The notes under the pieces are model-generated. The model ran no database searches and had not been told where the DNA came from. It saw only the letters and a list, made by a program, of their open reading frames with translations. From Bordetella petrii (lineage in GTDB: Bacteria > Pseudomonadota > Gammaproteobacteria > Burkholderiales > Burkholderiaceae_B), in NCBI GenBank assembly GCA_017745595.1, contig WMBV01000001.1, positions 424,382 through 488,381 on the forward strand: a DNA stretch of 64,000 nucleotides, given 5' to 3'. Made by a program: the position numbers and the translations under genes. This document shows positions 1 through 8,762 of the stretch, one piece after another (the stretch's first letter is position 1; every line of letters begins with the position of its first letter).

Positions 1-458
1 CGGAACCAGGCCGCGCCGGCCGGGGTGATATCGAACTGCTTGTCGGGCGCGGCCACCAGATACCCGCGGTACTGCAGCGCCTGGGCGACGGCCACGCCCA
101 GCTGCCCCGCCAGGTGGTCATAGCAACGCCGGCAAAAACGGAATTCGCGCGCCTGCGGGCTGAGCGCGGGACGGCGGTCGGCTTGCGGCTGGATCACCGA
201 TAGGGTCTCGAGCAATTGGGCGATATGCGCGCCGGCCAGCCGGTAATAGCGATGGCGCCCCTCGGTTTCCACCTGCAGCAGCCCGCCCTCCAGCATCTTG
301 GCCAGGTGGGCGCTGGCGGTCTGCGCCGTCACGCCCGCACTGCGCGCCAGTTCGCCGGCCGGCAAGGCCCGGCCGTCGAGCAGCGCGGCCAGCATGGCGG
401 CGCGCGCGTGGTCGGCCAATAAAAACGCGGTGGCGGCGAAGCCGGGCTGATAAGTCAT
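1..458 (-). CDS. ArsR-family winged-helix transcriptional regulator (partial, C-terminus beyond window)
   Basis: This gene runs off the left edge. Reading back from an ATG at 458 gives 152 residues with no stop. Residues about 15-75 form an ArsR/SmtB-type winged helix: an ELARSAGVTAQTASAHLAKM recognition helix followed by an HRYYRLAG wing. After it comes a Cys109-x2-Cys112 pair in a CRRCYDHLAG segment, typical of the longer (about 220-residue) ArsR-type repressors rather than the 100-residue metal sensors. It presumably binds DNA as a dimer. The effector is unknown; the Cys pair could bind metal or be redox sensitive, but that is inference. Its promoter lies in the region shared with the divergent gene at 785, which is a possible target. 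Confidence 0.85.
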   Translation of the reverse strand, partial: MTYQPGFAATAFLLADHARAAMLAALLDGRALPAGELARSAGVTAQTASAHLAKMLEGGLLQVETEGRHRYYRLAGAHIAQLLETLSVIQPQADRRPALSPQAREFRFCRRCYDHLAGQLGVAVAQALQYRGYLVAAPDKQFDITPAGAAWF

Positions 459-784
459 GCGGCGCTCCTGGGATGGCAGAGACTCTACCGCGATGTTAGC
501 GCCGCGCGTTTCGATGCCGGACGAAACATCGCCCCGCGGCGGCGCGCGCGCCCGAGCCTTGCACTAGGGTTTGTCCCTAACCCGGCCGACGCGAAAAACC
601 GAGCGTCCATCGGTTGATTAAGAAAAAATATCTAGTTGTGTCAAAATAATAATATGGACTGCCCCGCCGCGCGCGGGCATCCCCGTTATGGAAGAACGCG
701 GTGGGCCGCAAGATCGGCACATGCGCCGGCCCGCTCTCTTGCCGGTTTCTTCTCGACTGCGCCCTTGCCGGAGATTTTTTCGCC
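459..784. other. Divergent intergenic region between the ArsR gene and the gene at 785
   Basis: This region must carry the promoters of two divergent genes. It contains a small inverted repeat, TAGGG-TTTGT-CCCTA, at 565-579, and an AT-rich island at about 615-655, unusual in this GC-rich DNA. I see no convincing -35/-10 pair and no RNA gene. The inverted repeat could be an operator for the ArsR-type protein; this is only positional reasoning. Confidence 0.4.
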
Positions 785-1291
785 ATGCGAAGCACGACTC
801 TTGCGCTCGCCGCCAACGCGTCGCAAACCATCACTTGCCAGGAAGCCGGCCCCGCGACCACCTACGACGAAATCACCCTGGGCCAGTATGCGCATTTGAT
901 TCTGGATGGCGTAGAGGCATCGGCCAAGCAGATCACCCTGGAACGCCTGGGCACGCGCGTCATCGAACTGGTCAACGGCGCCCACCTGCATGCGGGCGCG
1001 CTGGGGTTCGCCAGCATGGGCGCCAGCATCGTCTACCGCATCGGGGCGCACTGCTCGATGGTGTTCGACGCCAGCCAGTGGGATCCGGAAGTGGTGGCCA
1101 ACACCACCTTCGAATTCGCCAGCCAGGGCACCGGAAAACTGAAGTACTTTCCGTTCATCAACCCGGAATGGCTGGACTGCCCCGCCGTGGCGGGCTATAC
1201 GGCGGGCGACACCCTGGAAATCGCCGGCCAGGGCGGCGTTCCGCGCTTCCAGGTGCAAGACGGCCGCATCGTGGCGGCCGGTGTGCGTTAG
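785..1291 (+). CDS. Hypothetical protein, 168 residues
   Basis: I do not recognise this protein. The start was chosen at 785 because GGAGA lies about 10 bases upstream; an in-frame ATG at 701 would add an arginine/cysteine-rich leader with no ribosome site. The sequence is rich in Thr, Ala, Gly and Val and looks mostly beta-stranded, with no obvious signal peptide or membrane segment. It has three cysteines and a PFINPEWLDCP segment around residue 125. It is divergent from the truncated ArsR-type regulator and converges on trpS, leaving only 18 bases between the stops. Codon use fits its neighbours, so it is likely a real gene. No function can be given. Confidence 0.65.
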   Translation: MRSTTLALAANASQTITCQEAGPATTYDEITLGQYAHLILDGVEASAKQITLERLGTRVIELVNGAHLHAGALGFASMGASIVYRIGAHCSMVFDASQWDPEVVANTTFEFASQGTGKLKYFPFINPEWLDCPAVAGYTAGDTLEIAGQGGVPRFQVQDGRIVAAGVR

Positions 1292-1309
1292 TCGGCTGGA
1301 CGGCGGGCG

Positions 1310-2653
1310 TCAGCCCGCCAGCGAGGCCAGGGCCTGGCGGGTTTGCGCCAACAGCGCGTCGCGCTGCGCCTCGTCGGCCGCCTGGGGGCCCTGCGCCACC
1401 GTGTCGCCGTCGAGCACGACCGAATAGACCGTCCCGTCGGCCTGCAGCAAATCTTGCGCGGCCCCCGATTGCAGGCGCTGCAACAGCGCGCCCGCGTCTT
1501 TCGGGTTGGCGAAGCCGCGCGAACGCAGCAGCTCTTGGCCATCGGCCGCCAGCAGGCGGAAGCGGAAGCTGCCGTCGTCGTCGCGGAAGCTGACGAAGCG
1601 CGCGGCCTTGCCGGATTTCTTGGCGGCCGTTTTGGCGGCCGCGGGCGTGGCCGCGCGCAGCCCCACCGCCTGGCGCAGTTCCTGCATGAACGGCACGGCC
1701 AGCTTGCGCGCCTTCTGCGCGCCGGCCTGCAGGATGTCTTCGATGCGGGCCGGGCTGGCCATCAGCGCCTGGTACCGCTCGCGCATCGGCGCCAGGTCGC
1801 GTTCCAGGCGGTCGCACAGGGCCTGCTTGGCCTCGCCCCACCCCATGCCGTCTTCGAGCTGGGCGCGGAACGCCGCCGATTCGGCCGGCGTGGCGAACGC
1901 CCGGTAGATGGTGTACAGGTGCGAGCCTTCGGCGTCTTTGGGTTCGCCCGGCTGGCGCGAATCGGTCACGATGCGCATCACCGCGGCGCGCAGCGCGGCG
2001 GCGCCGCCCTCGAACAACGGGATGGTGTTGTTGTAGCTCTTGGACATCTTGCGGCCGTCCAGGCCCGGCAAGGTGGCCACTTCTTCTTCGATGACCACCT
2101 CGGGCAATACGAAGTAATCGCGTCCGTACAAATGATTGAAGCGCTGCGCGATGTCGCGCGCCATTTCCAGGTGCTGGATCTGGTCGCGCCCCACCGGCAC
2201 CTTGTGCGCGTTGAACATCAGGATATCGGCCGCCATCAGGATGGGGTACGAAAACAGCCCCATATTGATACCGTCATCGGGGTCGACGCCCTTGGCGGTG
2301 TTCTGGTCCACCGAGGCCTTGTAGGCATGCGCCCGGTTCATCAGGCCCTTGGCGGTCACGCAGGTCAGCAGCCAGCACAGTTCGGGAATCTCGGGAACGT
2401 CGGATTGCCGGTAGAAGGTGACACGGTCGGGGTCCAGCCCGCCCGCCAGCCAGGTGGCGGCGATTTCGAGCCGCGAGCGCGCCACGCGGGCCGGGTCGTC
2501 GCACTTGATCAGTGCGTGATAATCGGCCATGAAATAAAACGCGTCGGTGCCGGGCCGGGTGCTGGCGGCGATGGCCGGGCGGATGGCGCCGGCGTAGTTG
2601 CCAAGATGGGGAGTGCCAGAGGTGGTAATGCCGGTAAGAACGCGCGTACTCAT
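1310..2653 (-). CDS. trpS: Tryptophanyl-tRNA synthetase with C-terminal extension
   Basis: Class I aminoacyl-tRNA synthetase that charges tRNA-Trp with tryptophan in the cytoplasm. The HIGH-type signature is PHLGNY at residues 15-20 and the KMSKS loop is exact at 202-206. At 447 residues it is about 100 longer than the E. coli enzyme. The catalytic and anticodon-binding parts end near residue 340. A lysine/alanine-rich linker follows, and then about 50 residues ([20 protein letters not shown], then an AGALLQRLQ helix) that resemble a YegP/DUF1508-type repeat. Such long TrpS proteins are, as I recall, found in beta-proteobacteria; the role of the tail is unknown. The upstream side carries three dispersed palindromic repeats. 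Confidence 0.97.
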   Translation of the reverse strand: MSTRVLTGITTSGTPHLGNYAGAIRPAIAASTRPGTDAFYFMADYHALIKCDDPARVARSRLEIAATWLAGGLDPDRVTFYRQSDVPEIPELCWLLTCVTAKGLMNRAHAYKASVDQNTAKGVDPDDGINMGLFSYPILMAADILMFNAHKVPVGRDQIQHLEMARDIAQRFNHLYGRDYFVLPEVVIEEEVATLPGLDGRKMSKSYNNTIPLFEGGAAALRAAVMRIVTDSRQPGEPKDAEGSHLYTIYRAFATPAESAAFRAQLEDGMGWGEAKQALCDRLERDLAPMRERYQALMASPARIEDILQAGAQKARKLAVPFMQELRQAVGLRAATPAAAKTAAKKSGKAARFVSFRDDDGSFRFRLLAADGQELLRSRGFANPKDAGALLQRLQSGAAQDLLQADGTVYSVVLDGDTVAQGPQAADEAQRDALLAQTRQALASLAG

Positions 2654-2715
2654 GGAGATGACGACGAAAAATTGCGAAGAAGTCGCAGTGTAGCGCGTCG
2701 CCGGGTGCCTGCTTC

Positions 2716-2747
2716 GGTGTCAGGCACCCTGGCGGGAGCCAGACACC
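2716..2747. repeat. Dispersed 31-32 bp palindromic repeat, copy 1
   Basis: Variant copy: GGTGTCAGGCACC, then CTGGCGGGAG, then CCAGACACC. It is the first of three copies packed between trpS and the DUF3325 gene. The arms pair imperfectly. Confidence 0.8.
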
Positions 2748-2772
2748 TGGCAAAGTGGGCCGCAAGTTCACA

Positions 2773-2803
2773 GGTGTCCGACTCCCGCAGGGTGTCGGAC
2801 ACC
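2773..2803. repeat. Dispersed 31-32 bp palindromic repeat, copy 2
   Basis: GGTGTCCGAC-TCCCGCAGGGT-GTCGGACACC: perfect 10-bp arms around an 11-base asymmetric centre. A compensatory C/G change relative to the commonest copy keeps the arms paired, which suggests selection for the palindrome. Confidence 0.85.
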
Positions 2804-2828
2804 GAAGCGCGGACCCTCTGCACACCAC

Positions 2829-2860
2829 GGTGTCAGGCACCCTGGCGTGAGCCTGACACC
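2829..2860. repeat. Dispersed 31-32 bp palindromic repeat, copy 3
   Basis: GGTGTCAGGC, ACCCTGGCGTGA, GCCTGACACC. The arms pair fully. Its centre lies in the opposite orientation to copy 2, so the two form a head-to-head pair. Confidence 0.85.
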
Positions 2861-2899
2861 TGGCAGGCTCAAGCCCGGCCAACTACCTCGGCAGGCTGC

Positions 2900-3226
2900 T
2901 CACATCCACGCCAGCACCGGCGCGGCGGCGGCGCACAGGCCGCCGGCGGCCAGCGCCGCGCCCGGCCGGTAGCTGACGAACCAGATCAGCAGCAAGCCCG
3001 CCAGGGTCAGGATGCCGATCCATTCCACGGTGCCGTAGCGCCATCCCCACACGGCGGCCGACGCGCACAGCGACAACGCCAGCGCGCCCCACCCGAACGC
3101 CCGCAGCGGCGCGCGATGGCGGCGCGGCAGCGCGCGCTCGAACACCGCTTCGTAGTGGCGGTCCATGCCCAGGCACAGCGCGGCAAAACCCGCATAGGCC
3201 AGGCAGAAGGCGGCGACGCTCATCAT
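2900..3226 (-). CDS. DUF3325 family inner-membrane protein of the iron-uptake operon
   Basis: A 108-residue, strongly hydrophobic protein with about three membrane segments (residues 1-19, 43-62 and 68-107), separated by a basic loop containing ALPRRHRAPLRAF. Size, composition and position as the last gene of a DUF3649-PepSY-DUF3325 set match the DUF3325 family, which accompanies TonB-dependent siderophore receptors. The start overlaps the stop of the PepSY gene (ATGA), which implies translational coupling. No biochemical activity is established for the family; a role in periplasmic or inner-membrane handling of ferric siderophore is inference from context. Confidence 0.85.
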   Translation of the reverse strand: MMSVAAFCLAYAGFAALCLGMDRHYEAVFERALPRRHRAPLRAFGWGALALSLCASAAVWGWRYGTVEWIGILTLAGLLLIWFVSYRPGAALAAGGLCAAAAPVLAWM

Positions 3227-4839
3227 GGGTGCACCTCGGATTGCAGGGCGGCCCGGCCGGGTGGCGAACGCCTGGCGGACAACGCGCGCGGCTTGCGCGA
3301 TTTGCGGGATTTGTGCGCCATCCAGGCCAGCAGGCCGCCCGCGGCCAGCGCGGTCAGGTCGAAGCCGGCCATCACCCAGTCGCCGGCGGGCAGCGACACG
3401 CCCAGATGGCGCGCGGTGGTCAGCGCGTTCAGCGCCGGCAGGGCCAGCGCCATGCCGGCGGCCAGCGCCAGCAGGCCGGACCACATGCGCGCGCGGAACG
3501 CGAAGGCATACAGGAAACTCAGGCCCCACACGCTGAAGAACGCGCGGGTTTCCCAGGCGGCGCGTCCGGCCAGGTCGGCGGGCAGCAGGCGGTTGGCCCA
3601 GAAATACGCCGCCAGCGCCACGCACAGGCCGGCAATGGCGCCGGCATTCAGGGCATCGACCAGCCGCAGCGAAAACCCCTGCTGCGCGGCCGGGCCGGCC
3701 TTCTGGCGGCGCTTGGCCACCCACAGCGCCAGCCCCGTGCCCACCATCGCGGTGCCCGCCAGGCTGACCAGAAAATACAGCCAGCGCAACAGCGGCTCGG
3801 CGAACAGGCCCAGGTGCAGCCCGATCAGCGCGCCCAATGTCAGCCGGGCCACGCTGCCGCCCTCGTGGCTGTCCAGCAGCCTGCCATCCACCCCGTCAAA
3901 GCGCAGGCTGGGCGCGGCCCGCCCGTAGGTGATGCGCTCGCCCGCGTCGCGACTGACCGACACCGTGGCGCCGCTCTTGCCGGGATTGGCCACCACCAGC
4001 CGCCCCGCGCGGCCGCCCTGCCACCGTGCCTGCGCCTGGTCGACCAGCTGCCCCAGCGGCACCAGCGGCGCGGCCGCATTGCCGGCCGGCGCCGGCGCGA
4101 AGGCCGGGAACATCTCGTTATTGAAGGCGCGCGGATTATCGTAGGCCGCCGAGATCCCCGCCGGCAGCAGCATGGCCATGAAGATCACCAGTCCGCTGAA
4201 GGTGATCATCAGATGAAACGGCAGGCCCAGCACCGACAAGGCGTTGTGCCCGTCCATCCAGGCGCGCTGGCCGCCCTTGCCCGGCCGGAACGTGAAGAAA
4301 TCGCTGAAGATCTTCTTGTGGGTGATCACCCCGCTGATGATGGCGACCAGCATGAACATGCCGGCCATGCTGGCCAGCCAGCGCCCCCACGGAAAGCCCA
4401 TTTCCAGCTCGAAATGGAAGCGGTACAGGAAGTCGCCGCCGCGCGTGTCGCGCGCCTGCAGGGCCTGGCCAGTGGCCGGATCCAGCTTCACGCGCCTGAA
4501 GCCGCGTTCACCGGGCGCCGGCTTGGGCACCTGGTACCCCAGGCCCAGCTGCGGTTCGCGCGCGGTGGGCAGGCTGATGAACCAGCGCGAGGCGTCGGGC
4601 GCATGCTGCCGCAGATAACGCTGGGCCGCGTCGGCCGCCTGCGCGGCGGGCATGCCGGCCGGGCGCGCGGGCATCTCGGGCTGCATCCAGTGCGTGATTT
4701 CGGGCCGGAAGAACGCCAGCGTGCCGGTCAGGAACATCGCAAACAGCACCCAGCCGAACACCAGCCCCGACCACGTGTGCAGCCATGACATGGCCTGGCG
4801 CAGGCCTTCGCCCTGGGCTGCGGACTTGCGCGGCTTCAT
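3223..4839 (-). CDS. PepSY domain-containing iron-uptake membrane protein
   Basis: A 538-residue inner-membrane protein of the PepSY-associated TM family, linked to siderophore use and probably to reduction or release of iron in the periplasm. The first membrane helix (WLHTWSGLVFGWVLFAMFLT) is followed by a large periplasmic PepSY-type region and then several helices, including LPFHLMITFSGLVIFMAMLL and the C-terminal bundle. The histidines in HTWSG and LPFHLMITFSG are typical of possible heme-ligating positions in this family. The ATG at 4839 overlaps the stop of the upstream DUF3649 gene (ATGA), which fixes the start; the longer open frame upstream is only the DUF3649 gene read in another frame. 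Confidence 0.9.
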   Translation of the reverse strand: MKPRKSAAQGEGLRQAMSWLHTWSGLVFGWVLFAMFLTGTLAFFRPEITHWMQPEMPARPAGMPAAQAADAAQRYLRQHAPDASRWFISLPTAREPQLGLGYQVPKPAPGERGFRRVKLDPATGQALQARDTRGGDFLYRFHFELEMGFPWGRWLASMAGMFMLVAIISGVITHKKIFSDFFTFRPGKGGQRAWMDGHNALSVLGLPFHLMITFSGLVIFMAMLLPAGISAAYDNPRAFNNEMFPAFAPAPAGNAAAPLVPLGQLVDQAQARWQGGRAGRLVVANPGKSGATVSVSRDAGERITYGRAAPSLRFDGVDGRLLDSHEGGSVARLTLGALIGLHLGLFAEPLLRWLYFLVSLAGTAMVGTGLALWVAKRRQKAGPAAQQGFSLRLVDALNAGAIAGLCVALAAYFWANRLLPADLAGRAAWETRAFFSVWGLSFLYAFAFRARMWSGLLALAAGMALALPALNALTTARHLGVSLPAGDWVMAGFDLTALAAGGLLAWMAHKSRKSRKPRALSARRSPPGRAALQSEVHP

Positions 4840-5141
4840 GCCCACCCCGCGAAACGGCCCAGCCAGAACAGCGCGGCCAGCAGCCCGGCGGGCACCAGCA
4901 TGCCGGCCCACGCGCGCCACGCGTTGCGGGTGGCGAACACCCAGGTGGCGCCCAGGGCGTACACCGCAAAGGCCGACAGCATGGCGGTAATGACGGCATC
5001 GACCCGCGCCAGCGGCAGCCACACCGCCAGGCAGGCGGCGGTGGCCGAGGCCAGGACATAGCCGCCCAGCACGGCGGCGCCGACGCGCGATGCCACGGCC
5101 CATCGATAATGCGCCAGGCTGGCGCCGGGGATAGGTTTCAC
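4836..5141 (-). CDS. DUF3649 family inner-membrane protein
   Basis: A 101-residue protein with three predicted membrane helices (about residues 14-43, 46-66 and 76-97). It is the first gene of the DUF3649-PepSY-DUF3325 operon, coupled to the next gene by an ATGA overlap. Family assignment rests on length, hydrophobic pattern (including YALGATWVFATRNAWRAW) and synteny. A Fur-box-like sequence lies 26 bases upstream of the start codon, so iron-repressed expression is likely. The molecular function of the family is unknown. Confidence 0.85.
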   Translation of the reverse strand: MKPIPGASLAHYRWAVASRVGAAVLGGYVLASATAACLAVWLPLARVDAVITAMLSAFAVYALGATWVFATRNAWRAWAGMLVPAGLLAALFWLGRFAGWA

Positions 5142-5166
5142 TGCGGATCCCGGTATGGTTTTAGTT

Positions 5167-5185
5167 GAGAATTATAATCATTACT
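5167..5185 (-). promoter_or_regulatory. Fur box upstream of the DUF3649-PepSY-DUF3325 operon
   Basis: GAGAATTATAATCATTACT matches the classic 19-bp Fur consensus (GATAATGATAATCATTATC) at 15 of 19 positions. It sits just upstream of the DUF3649 start and touches the stop codon of the siderophore receptor gene. It therefore probably lets the three-gene membrane operon respond to iron independently of the receptor. Confidence 0.75.
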
Positions 5186-7706
5186 ACCAACGATAGCGCA
5201 CCGACGCCTTCACGGTGCGGGCATAGCCGTACCAGCACCAGTTTTCGTCGATGCAAGACGCGACATAGCGCTTGTCGAACAGGTTGGCCACGTTCAGGCT
5301 GACCTGCCAGCCTTTCAGGGCCGGCTGCGCGCGGCCCAGGTCGTAGTCCAGCCCCAGGTCGAACAGCGTCGCGCCGGGCACCCGGAAGGTGTTGGCGGAA
5401 TCGCCCCAGGTCTCGCCCATATAGCGCACGCCCGCGCCCACGCCCAGGCCGGCCAGCAGCCCGCGCTGCAGCTCGTAGCGCACCCACGCCGAGGCCTGGT
5501 GCTTGGGCACCGCCACCGGCCGGGTGCCTTCCCTGCTGACGCCGGCGTTGTCGGGATTGTCTTTGGTATAGACGTTGTCCAGCCAGGTGTACGACGCGAC
5601 CACGCTCAGGCCCTCGAGGGGCTCGCTCTTGGCCTCGAGCTCCAGCCCGCGCGTGCGCACCTCGCCCGCCTGGATGTTGCAGCGCCCCGCCCCGCAGATG
5701 TGCGAGGGATCGGGGTCGGTCGTGGTCAGGTTCTTGCGGCGCAGGTCGAACAGCGCCGCGGTCAGCAGCGTGCGCGTGCCGGGCGGCTCGTACTTCACGC
5801 CCAGCTCGTATTGCTGGCCCTCTACCGGATCGAACGGCTGGTTGTCCCAGCCCGTGCCGTTCTGCGGCTCGAACGATTCGGAATAACTGAAGTACGGCGC
5901 CACGCCATTGTCGAACAGGTACAGCAGCCCGGCCCGGCCCGTGAAGGCCTGGGCGCGCTGCGGCGTATGCGTGCGCGCGCCGGTGGTCAGGTTGGTCGTG
6001 TCCGACATGGTGCGGGCCCAGTCGTAGCGTCCGCCCAGCAGCACCGACAGGCGGCCCAGGTTGATCTGGTCTTGCAGGTACAGGCCGGCCTGATACTGCG
6101 TCTGGTCCTGGTCGCTGGTGAACGGGGGCAGTTGGAAGCCCATGTCGTAGTCGGGATTCCAGGTGTCCAGGTTGAAGTCGTTCACGCCCCAGCGCGACGC
6201 CGACAGGGTATCGGTATTGATGCGCTGGTAATCGAAGCCCAGCAGCATCGTGTGGGCGAACGGCCCGGTGTCGAAGTTGGCCTGCAGGTTGTTGTCCAGC
6301 GTCAGCGCATCGAATTTCACGTCGGTGCCTATCATGCCGCGCGACAAGTAGCGGTACACGCCGGGATCGGCCCAGGCGCTGTTGTAGATGCTGCGGTATT
6401 CCGCGTCGGCGTGCGTATAGCGGAAATTCTGGCGCGCCTTGAACGTATCGTTGAAGCGGTGCTCGAAGTCGTAGCCCAGCGAATAATGTTCGCGGTCGCT
6501 GCGCTCGAAGCCCTTGTCCCCGTCATAGAAGCGGCGCGAAAAACGGCTGCCGTCCGGCAGCTCGTGCACCGTGCCCATGGCCGGCAGCGATCCGTACGCG
6601 CCCATGTCCGGGTCACGCTGGAAATGCGTCAGCACGGTCAGCCGCGTGTCGGCCGACGGCTGGTAGGTGAACGACGGCGATACGTAATAGCGGCGCTCTT
6701 TGGTGTAATGCTGCTGGCCGTCCGACTGGTAGCCCGAGCCCACCACGCGGTACAGGAACTTGCCGTCTTCATCCAGGCGGCCGCCCACGTCGACCATGCC
6801 GCGCAACAGCGAGCGGGTGCCGAACTCGACCCCGACTTCGTTGATCTGGCCGTCGACCGGCCGCTTGCTGATCTGGTTGACCACCCCGCCCGGCCCGCCC
6901 TGGCCGTATATCACCGACGACGGGCCCTTCAGCACGTCGACCCGCTCCAGGCGATAGGCATCCACCTGCGGCAGGGCGTCGCGCCCGCCGAATACCCGCA
7001 GGCCATCCAGGTACGTCGTGGCGCTGAAGCCGCGGATCGTGAACTGGTCCAGGCGCGTGGCCGTGGCCCCGCGCGTTTCCACCGCCACGCCGGGCGTATA
7101 GCGCAGCACCTGGTTCAGCGTGGTGGCGCCCTGCTGCGCGATCTGTTGCCGCGTAATCACCGACACCGACTGCGGCGTCTCCAGGAGCGGCGTGTCGGTC
7201 TTGGTGGCCGAGGCGGCCACCAGCGCAACCACCCCGTGCGTCGGACCGGTGCCGGTTTCGCCGTCGCCCTGCACCACCACCGGCGCCAGGCTGACCGTAT
7301 CGCCGGCGGCGGGCAGGCGCCGCAACACCCAGCCTCCGGTTCCCGGCCGGGCTTCCAGGCCCGTGCCCTGCAAAATAGCGTTGAAGCCGGCCCCCACCGT
7401 GTAGTCGCCGTGCAGGCCCGGCGCCGTCAGGCCGGCCACCAGGCGGGTATCGAACGAAATCAGCACCCCGGCCTGGCGCGCGTAGGCGGTCAGCACTTCG
7501 CCCAGCGGCCCCGCCGGTACCGCGTAGCCGCGGGTTGCGGCGGACGCCGCCTGCGCCAGGGCGGCCGGCGGCAGGCTGGCCAGGCCCGCGCCAGCCAGCG
7601 CCAGGATCAGGGCCGGCAACGCGCCGGAATACCGAAAACGAGCGGCGCGGCCGTGATGCCGCGCGCCGCGGGCCGAAGCAGCCGGCAAGAAAGCAACGAA
7701 GGACAA
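5184..7706 (-). CDS. TonB-dependent ferric-siderophore receptor with STN signalling domain
   Basis: Outer-membrane receptor of 840 residues. The start is a TTG at 7706 with a strong AGGAG nine bases upstream. Residues 1-51 form a long signal peptide ending near ALAQA. Residues about 58-110 are an STN (secretin/TonB N-terminal) domain (GYAVPAGPLGEVLTAYARQAGVLISFD), the hallmark of transducers such as FecA and FpvA that signal to a FecR/FecI pair. The plug follows (LLETPQSVSVITRQQI, then TIRGF and GPSSVIYGQGGPGGVVNQISK), then a 22-strand barrel ending in the canonical aromatic terminus VRYRW. The sigma/anti-sigma genes just upstream complete the signalling set. The siderophore is unknown and no biosynthesis genes are in the window. 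Confidence 0.95.
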   Translation of the reverse strand: MSFVAFLPAASARGARHHGRAARFRYSGALPALILALAGAGLASLPPAALAQAASAATRGYAVPAGPLGEVLTAYARQAGVLISFDTRLVAGLTAPGLHGDYTVGAGFNAILQGTGLEARPGTGGWVLRRLPAAGDTVSLAPVVVQGDGETGTGPTHGVVALVAASATKTDTPLLETPQSVSVITRQQIAQQGATTLNQVLRYTPGVAVETRGATATRLDQFTIRGFSATTYLDGLRVFGGRDALPQVDAYRLERVDVLKGPSSVIYGQGGPGGVVNQISKRPVDGQINEVGVEFGTRSLLRGMVDVGGRLDEDGKFLYRVVGSGYQSDGQQHYTKERRYYVSPSFTYQPSADTRLTVLTHFQRDPDMGAYGSLPAMGTVHELPDGSRFSRRFYDGDKGFERSDREHYSLGYDFEHRFNDTFKARQNFRYTHADAEYRSIYNSAWADPGVYRYLSRGMIGTDVKFDALTLDNNLQANFDTGPFAHTMLLGFDYQRINTDTLSASRWGVNDFNLDTWNPDYDMGFQLPPFTSDQDQTQYQAGLYLQDQINLGRLSVLLGGRYDWARTMSDTTNLTTGARTHTPQRAQAFTGRAGLLYLFDNGVAPYFSYSESFEPQNGTGWDNQPFDPVEGQQYELGVKYEPPGTRTLLTAALFDLRRKNLTTTDPDPSHICGAGRCNIQAGEVRTRGLELEAKSEPLEGLSVVASYTWLDNVYTKDNPDNAGVSREGTRPVAVPKHQASAWVRYELQRGLLAGLGVGAGVRYMGETWGDSANTFRVPGATLFDLGLDYDLGRAQPALKGWQVSLNVANLFDKRYVASCIDENWCWYGYARTVKASVRYRW

Positions 7707-7805
7707 GACTCAGGCTCCTGCAAGAATGAAGGGTTTGCAGGAGTCATTCCGCACCAGCGCGTCCAACCTGCAGCCGGCCGGGCGCTTAAATTGCAACAAA
7801 TCAAT

Positions 7806-8762
7806 TCACACCGGGCCGGCCGCGGCCTCGACCCGCACCCACCAGCGGCCCCATCGATGGATCGCAATGGGCAGGGTCCGCCGCAGCATTTCCAGCGCCA
7901 GGTCGGTGTCGTCCAGCGGAAACACGCCCGACACCGGCAGGCCGGCCACATCGGCGCTGGCCGACAAGGCGCCGTGGCGGTAACGCGCCAGCTGGGCCAG
8001 CACCGTGTCCAGCCGCTCGCCGTTGGCCACCAGCAGGCCGTCGGCCCAGACACCCCCGCCCGGCTCGGCGGGCCCCTCTTGCCATGCCTCTTGCCGCCGA
8101 TACAGCGCGCTGCCCGCGCTCAGCAAACGCATGGCGCCGTCGCGCCCCACCACGCGCAGCCTGCCTTCATAGACATCGATGCGCATGCCCGAGCTTTCGC
8201 GCCACAGCGCGAAGCGGGCCTGCGCGGCCTCGATCCGGCTGTCGGCCACCGGCACCCTCAGCGGCGGCGTGCCTTCGGCGTCGTGGACCAGGATCCCCAC
8301 CTGGCCGCGCCACAGCGTCAGCCGGCGGCGGCCCGCCCCGATGTCGGCCGACACCGCGGAGTCGCTGGCCAGGTCCATGCGGATATCGCCGGGCAGCAGC
8401 ACGCGGCGGCGTTCGCCCACCCGCGTGCTGTAGTCGGCCACCAGCCGCTGCCAGGGCGCCCACTGGTAGGCTGCCGCGCCCGTGCCACCCAGCACCAGCC
8501 CGGCCGCCAGGCTTTTCAGCACGGCCCGCCGCTGGCGCGAGCGCGGCCGGCCGGCCAGGTGCGCATGCGCGAAATCGGGTGGAATGTCGCGCATGGCGCG
8601 GGCCAGGCCCTCCAGGCGCATCCAGGCGTTTTCGTGGCGCGGGTCGGCGGCCCGCCAGCGGGCACAGGCCCGGACCGCCGCGGCCCCGCCCTCGCCGGAC
8701 TGCAGCTTCACCCACCAGGCGATCGCCGCGCGCGCCACCGGATCTTGCGCGGCATCACTCAT
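7806..8762 (-). CDS. FecR-family anti-sigma factor / sigma regulator
   Basis: Inner-membrane protein of 318 residues that receives the signal from the STN domain of the receptor and controls the partner ECF sigma factor. The N-terminal cytoplasmic part contains the family pattern ARAAIAWWVKLQSGE and WRAADPRHENAWMRLE. One membrane helix follows at about residues 85-105 (LKSLAAGLVLGGTGAAAYQW), then a periplasmic FecR domain (STRVGERRRVLLPGDIRMDLAS) and a C-terminal domain that meets the receptor. The ATG at 8762 overlaps the end of the sigma gene; an in-frame ATG at 8774 is an alternative. The stop lies 100 bases before the receptor start. Confidence 0.93.
   Translation of the reverse strand: MSDAAQDPVARAAIAWWVKLQSGEGGAAAVRACARWRAADPRHENAWMRLEGLARAMRDIPPDFAHAHLAGRPRSRQRRAVLKSLAAGLVLGGTGAAAYQWAPWQRLVADYSTRVGERRRVLLPGDIRMDLASDSAVSADIGAGRRRLTLWRGQVGILVHDAEGTPPLRVPVADSRIEAAQARFALWRESSGMRIDVYEGRLRVVGRDGAMRLLSAGSALYRRQEAWQEGPAEPGGGVWADGLLVANGERLDTVLAQLARYRHGALSASADVAGLPVSGVFPLDDTDLALEMLRRTLPIAIHRWGRWWVRVEAAAGPV

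Noticed and set aside
1343..3928. Long plus-strand open frame (861 codons) across trpS and the PepSY operon
   Set aside because: It lies antisense to trpS, crosses repeat DNA and reads as Arg/Gly/His-rich sequence without any family motif. High GC creates such shadow frames.
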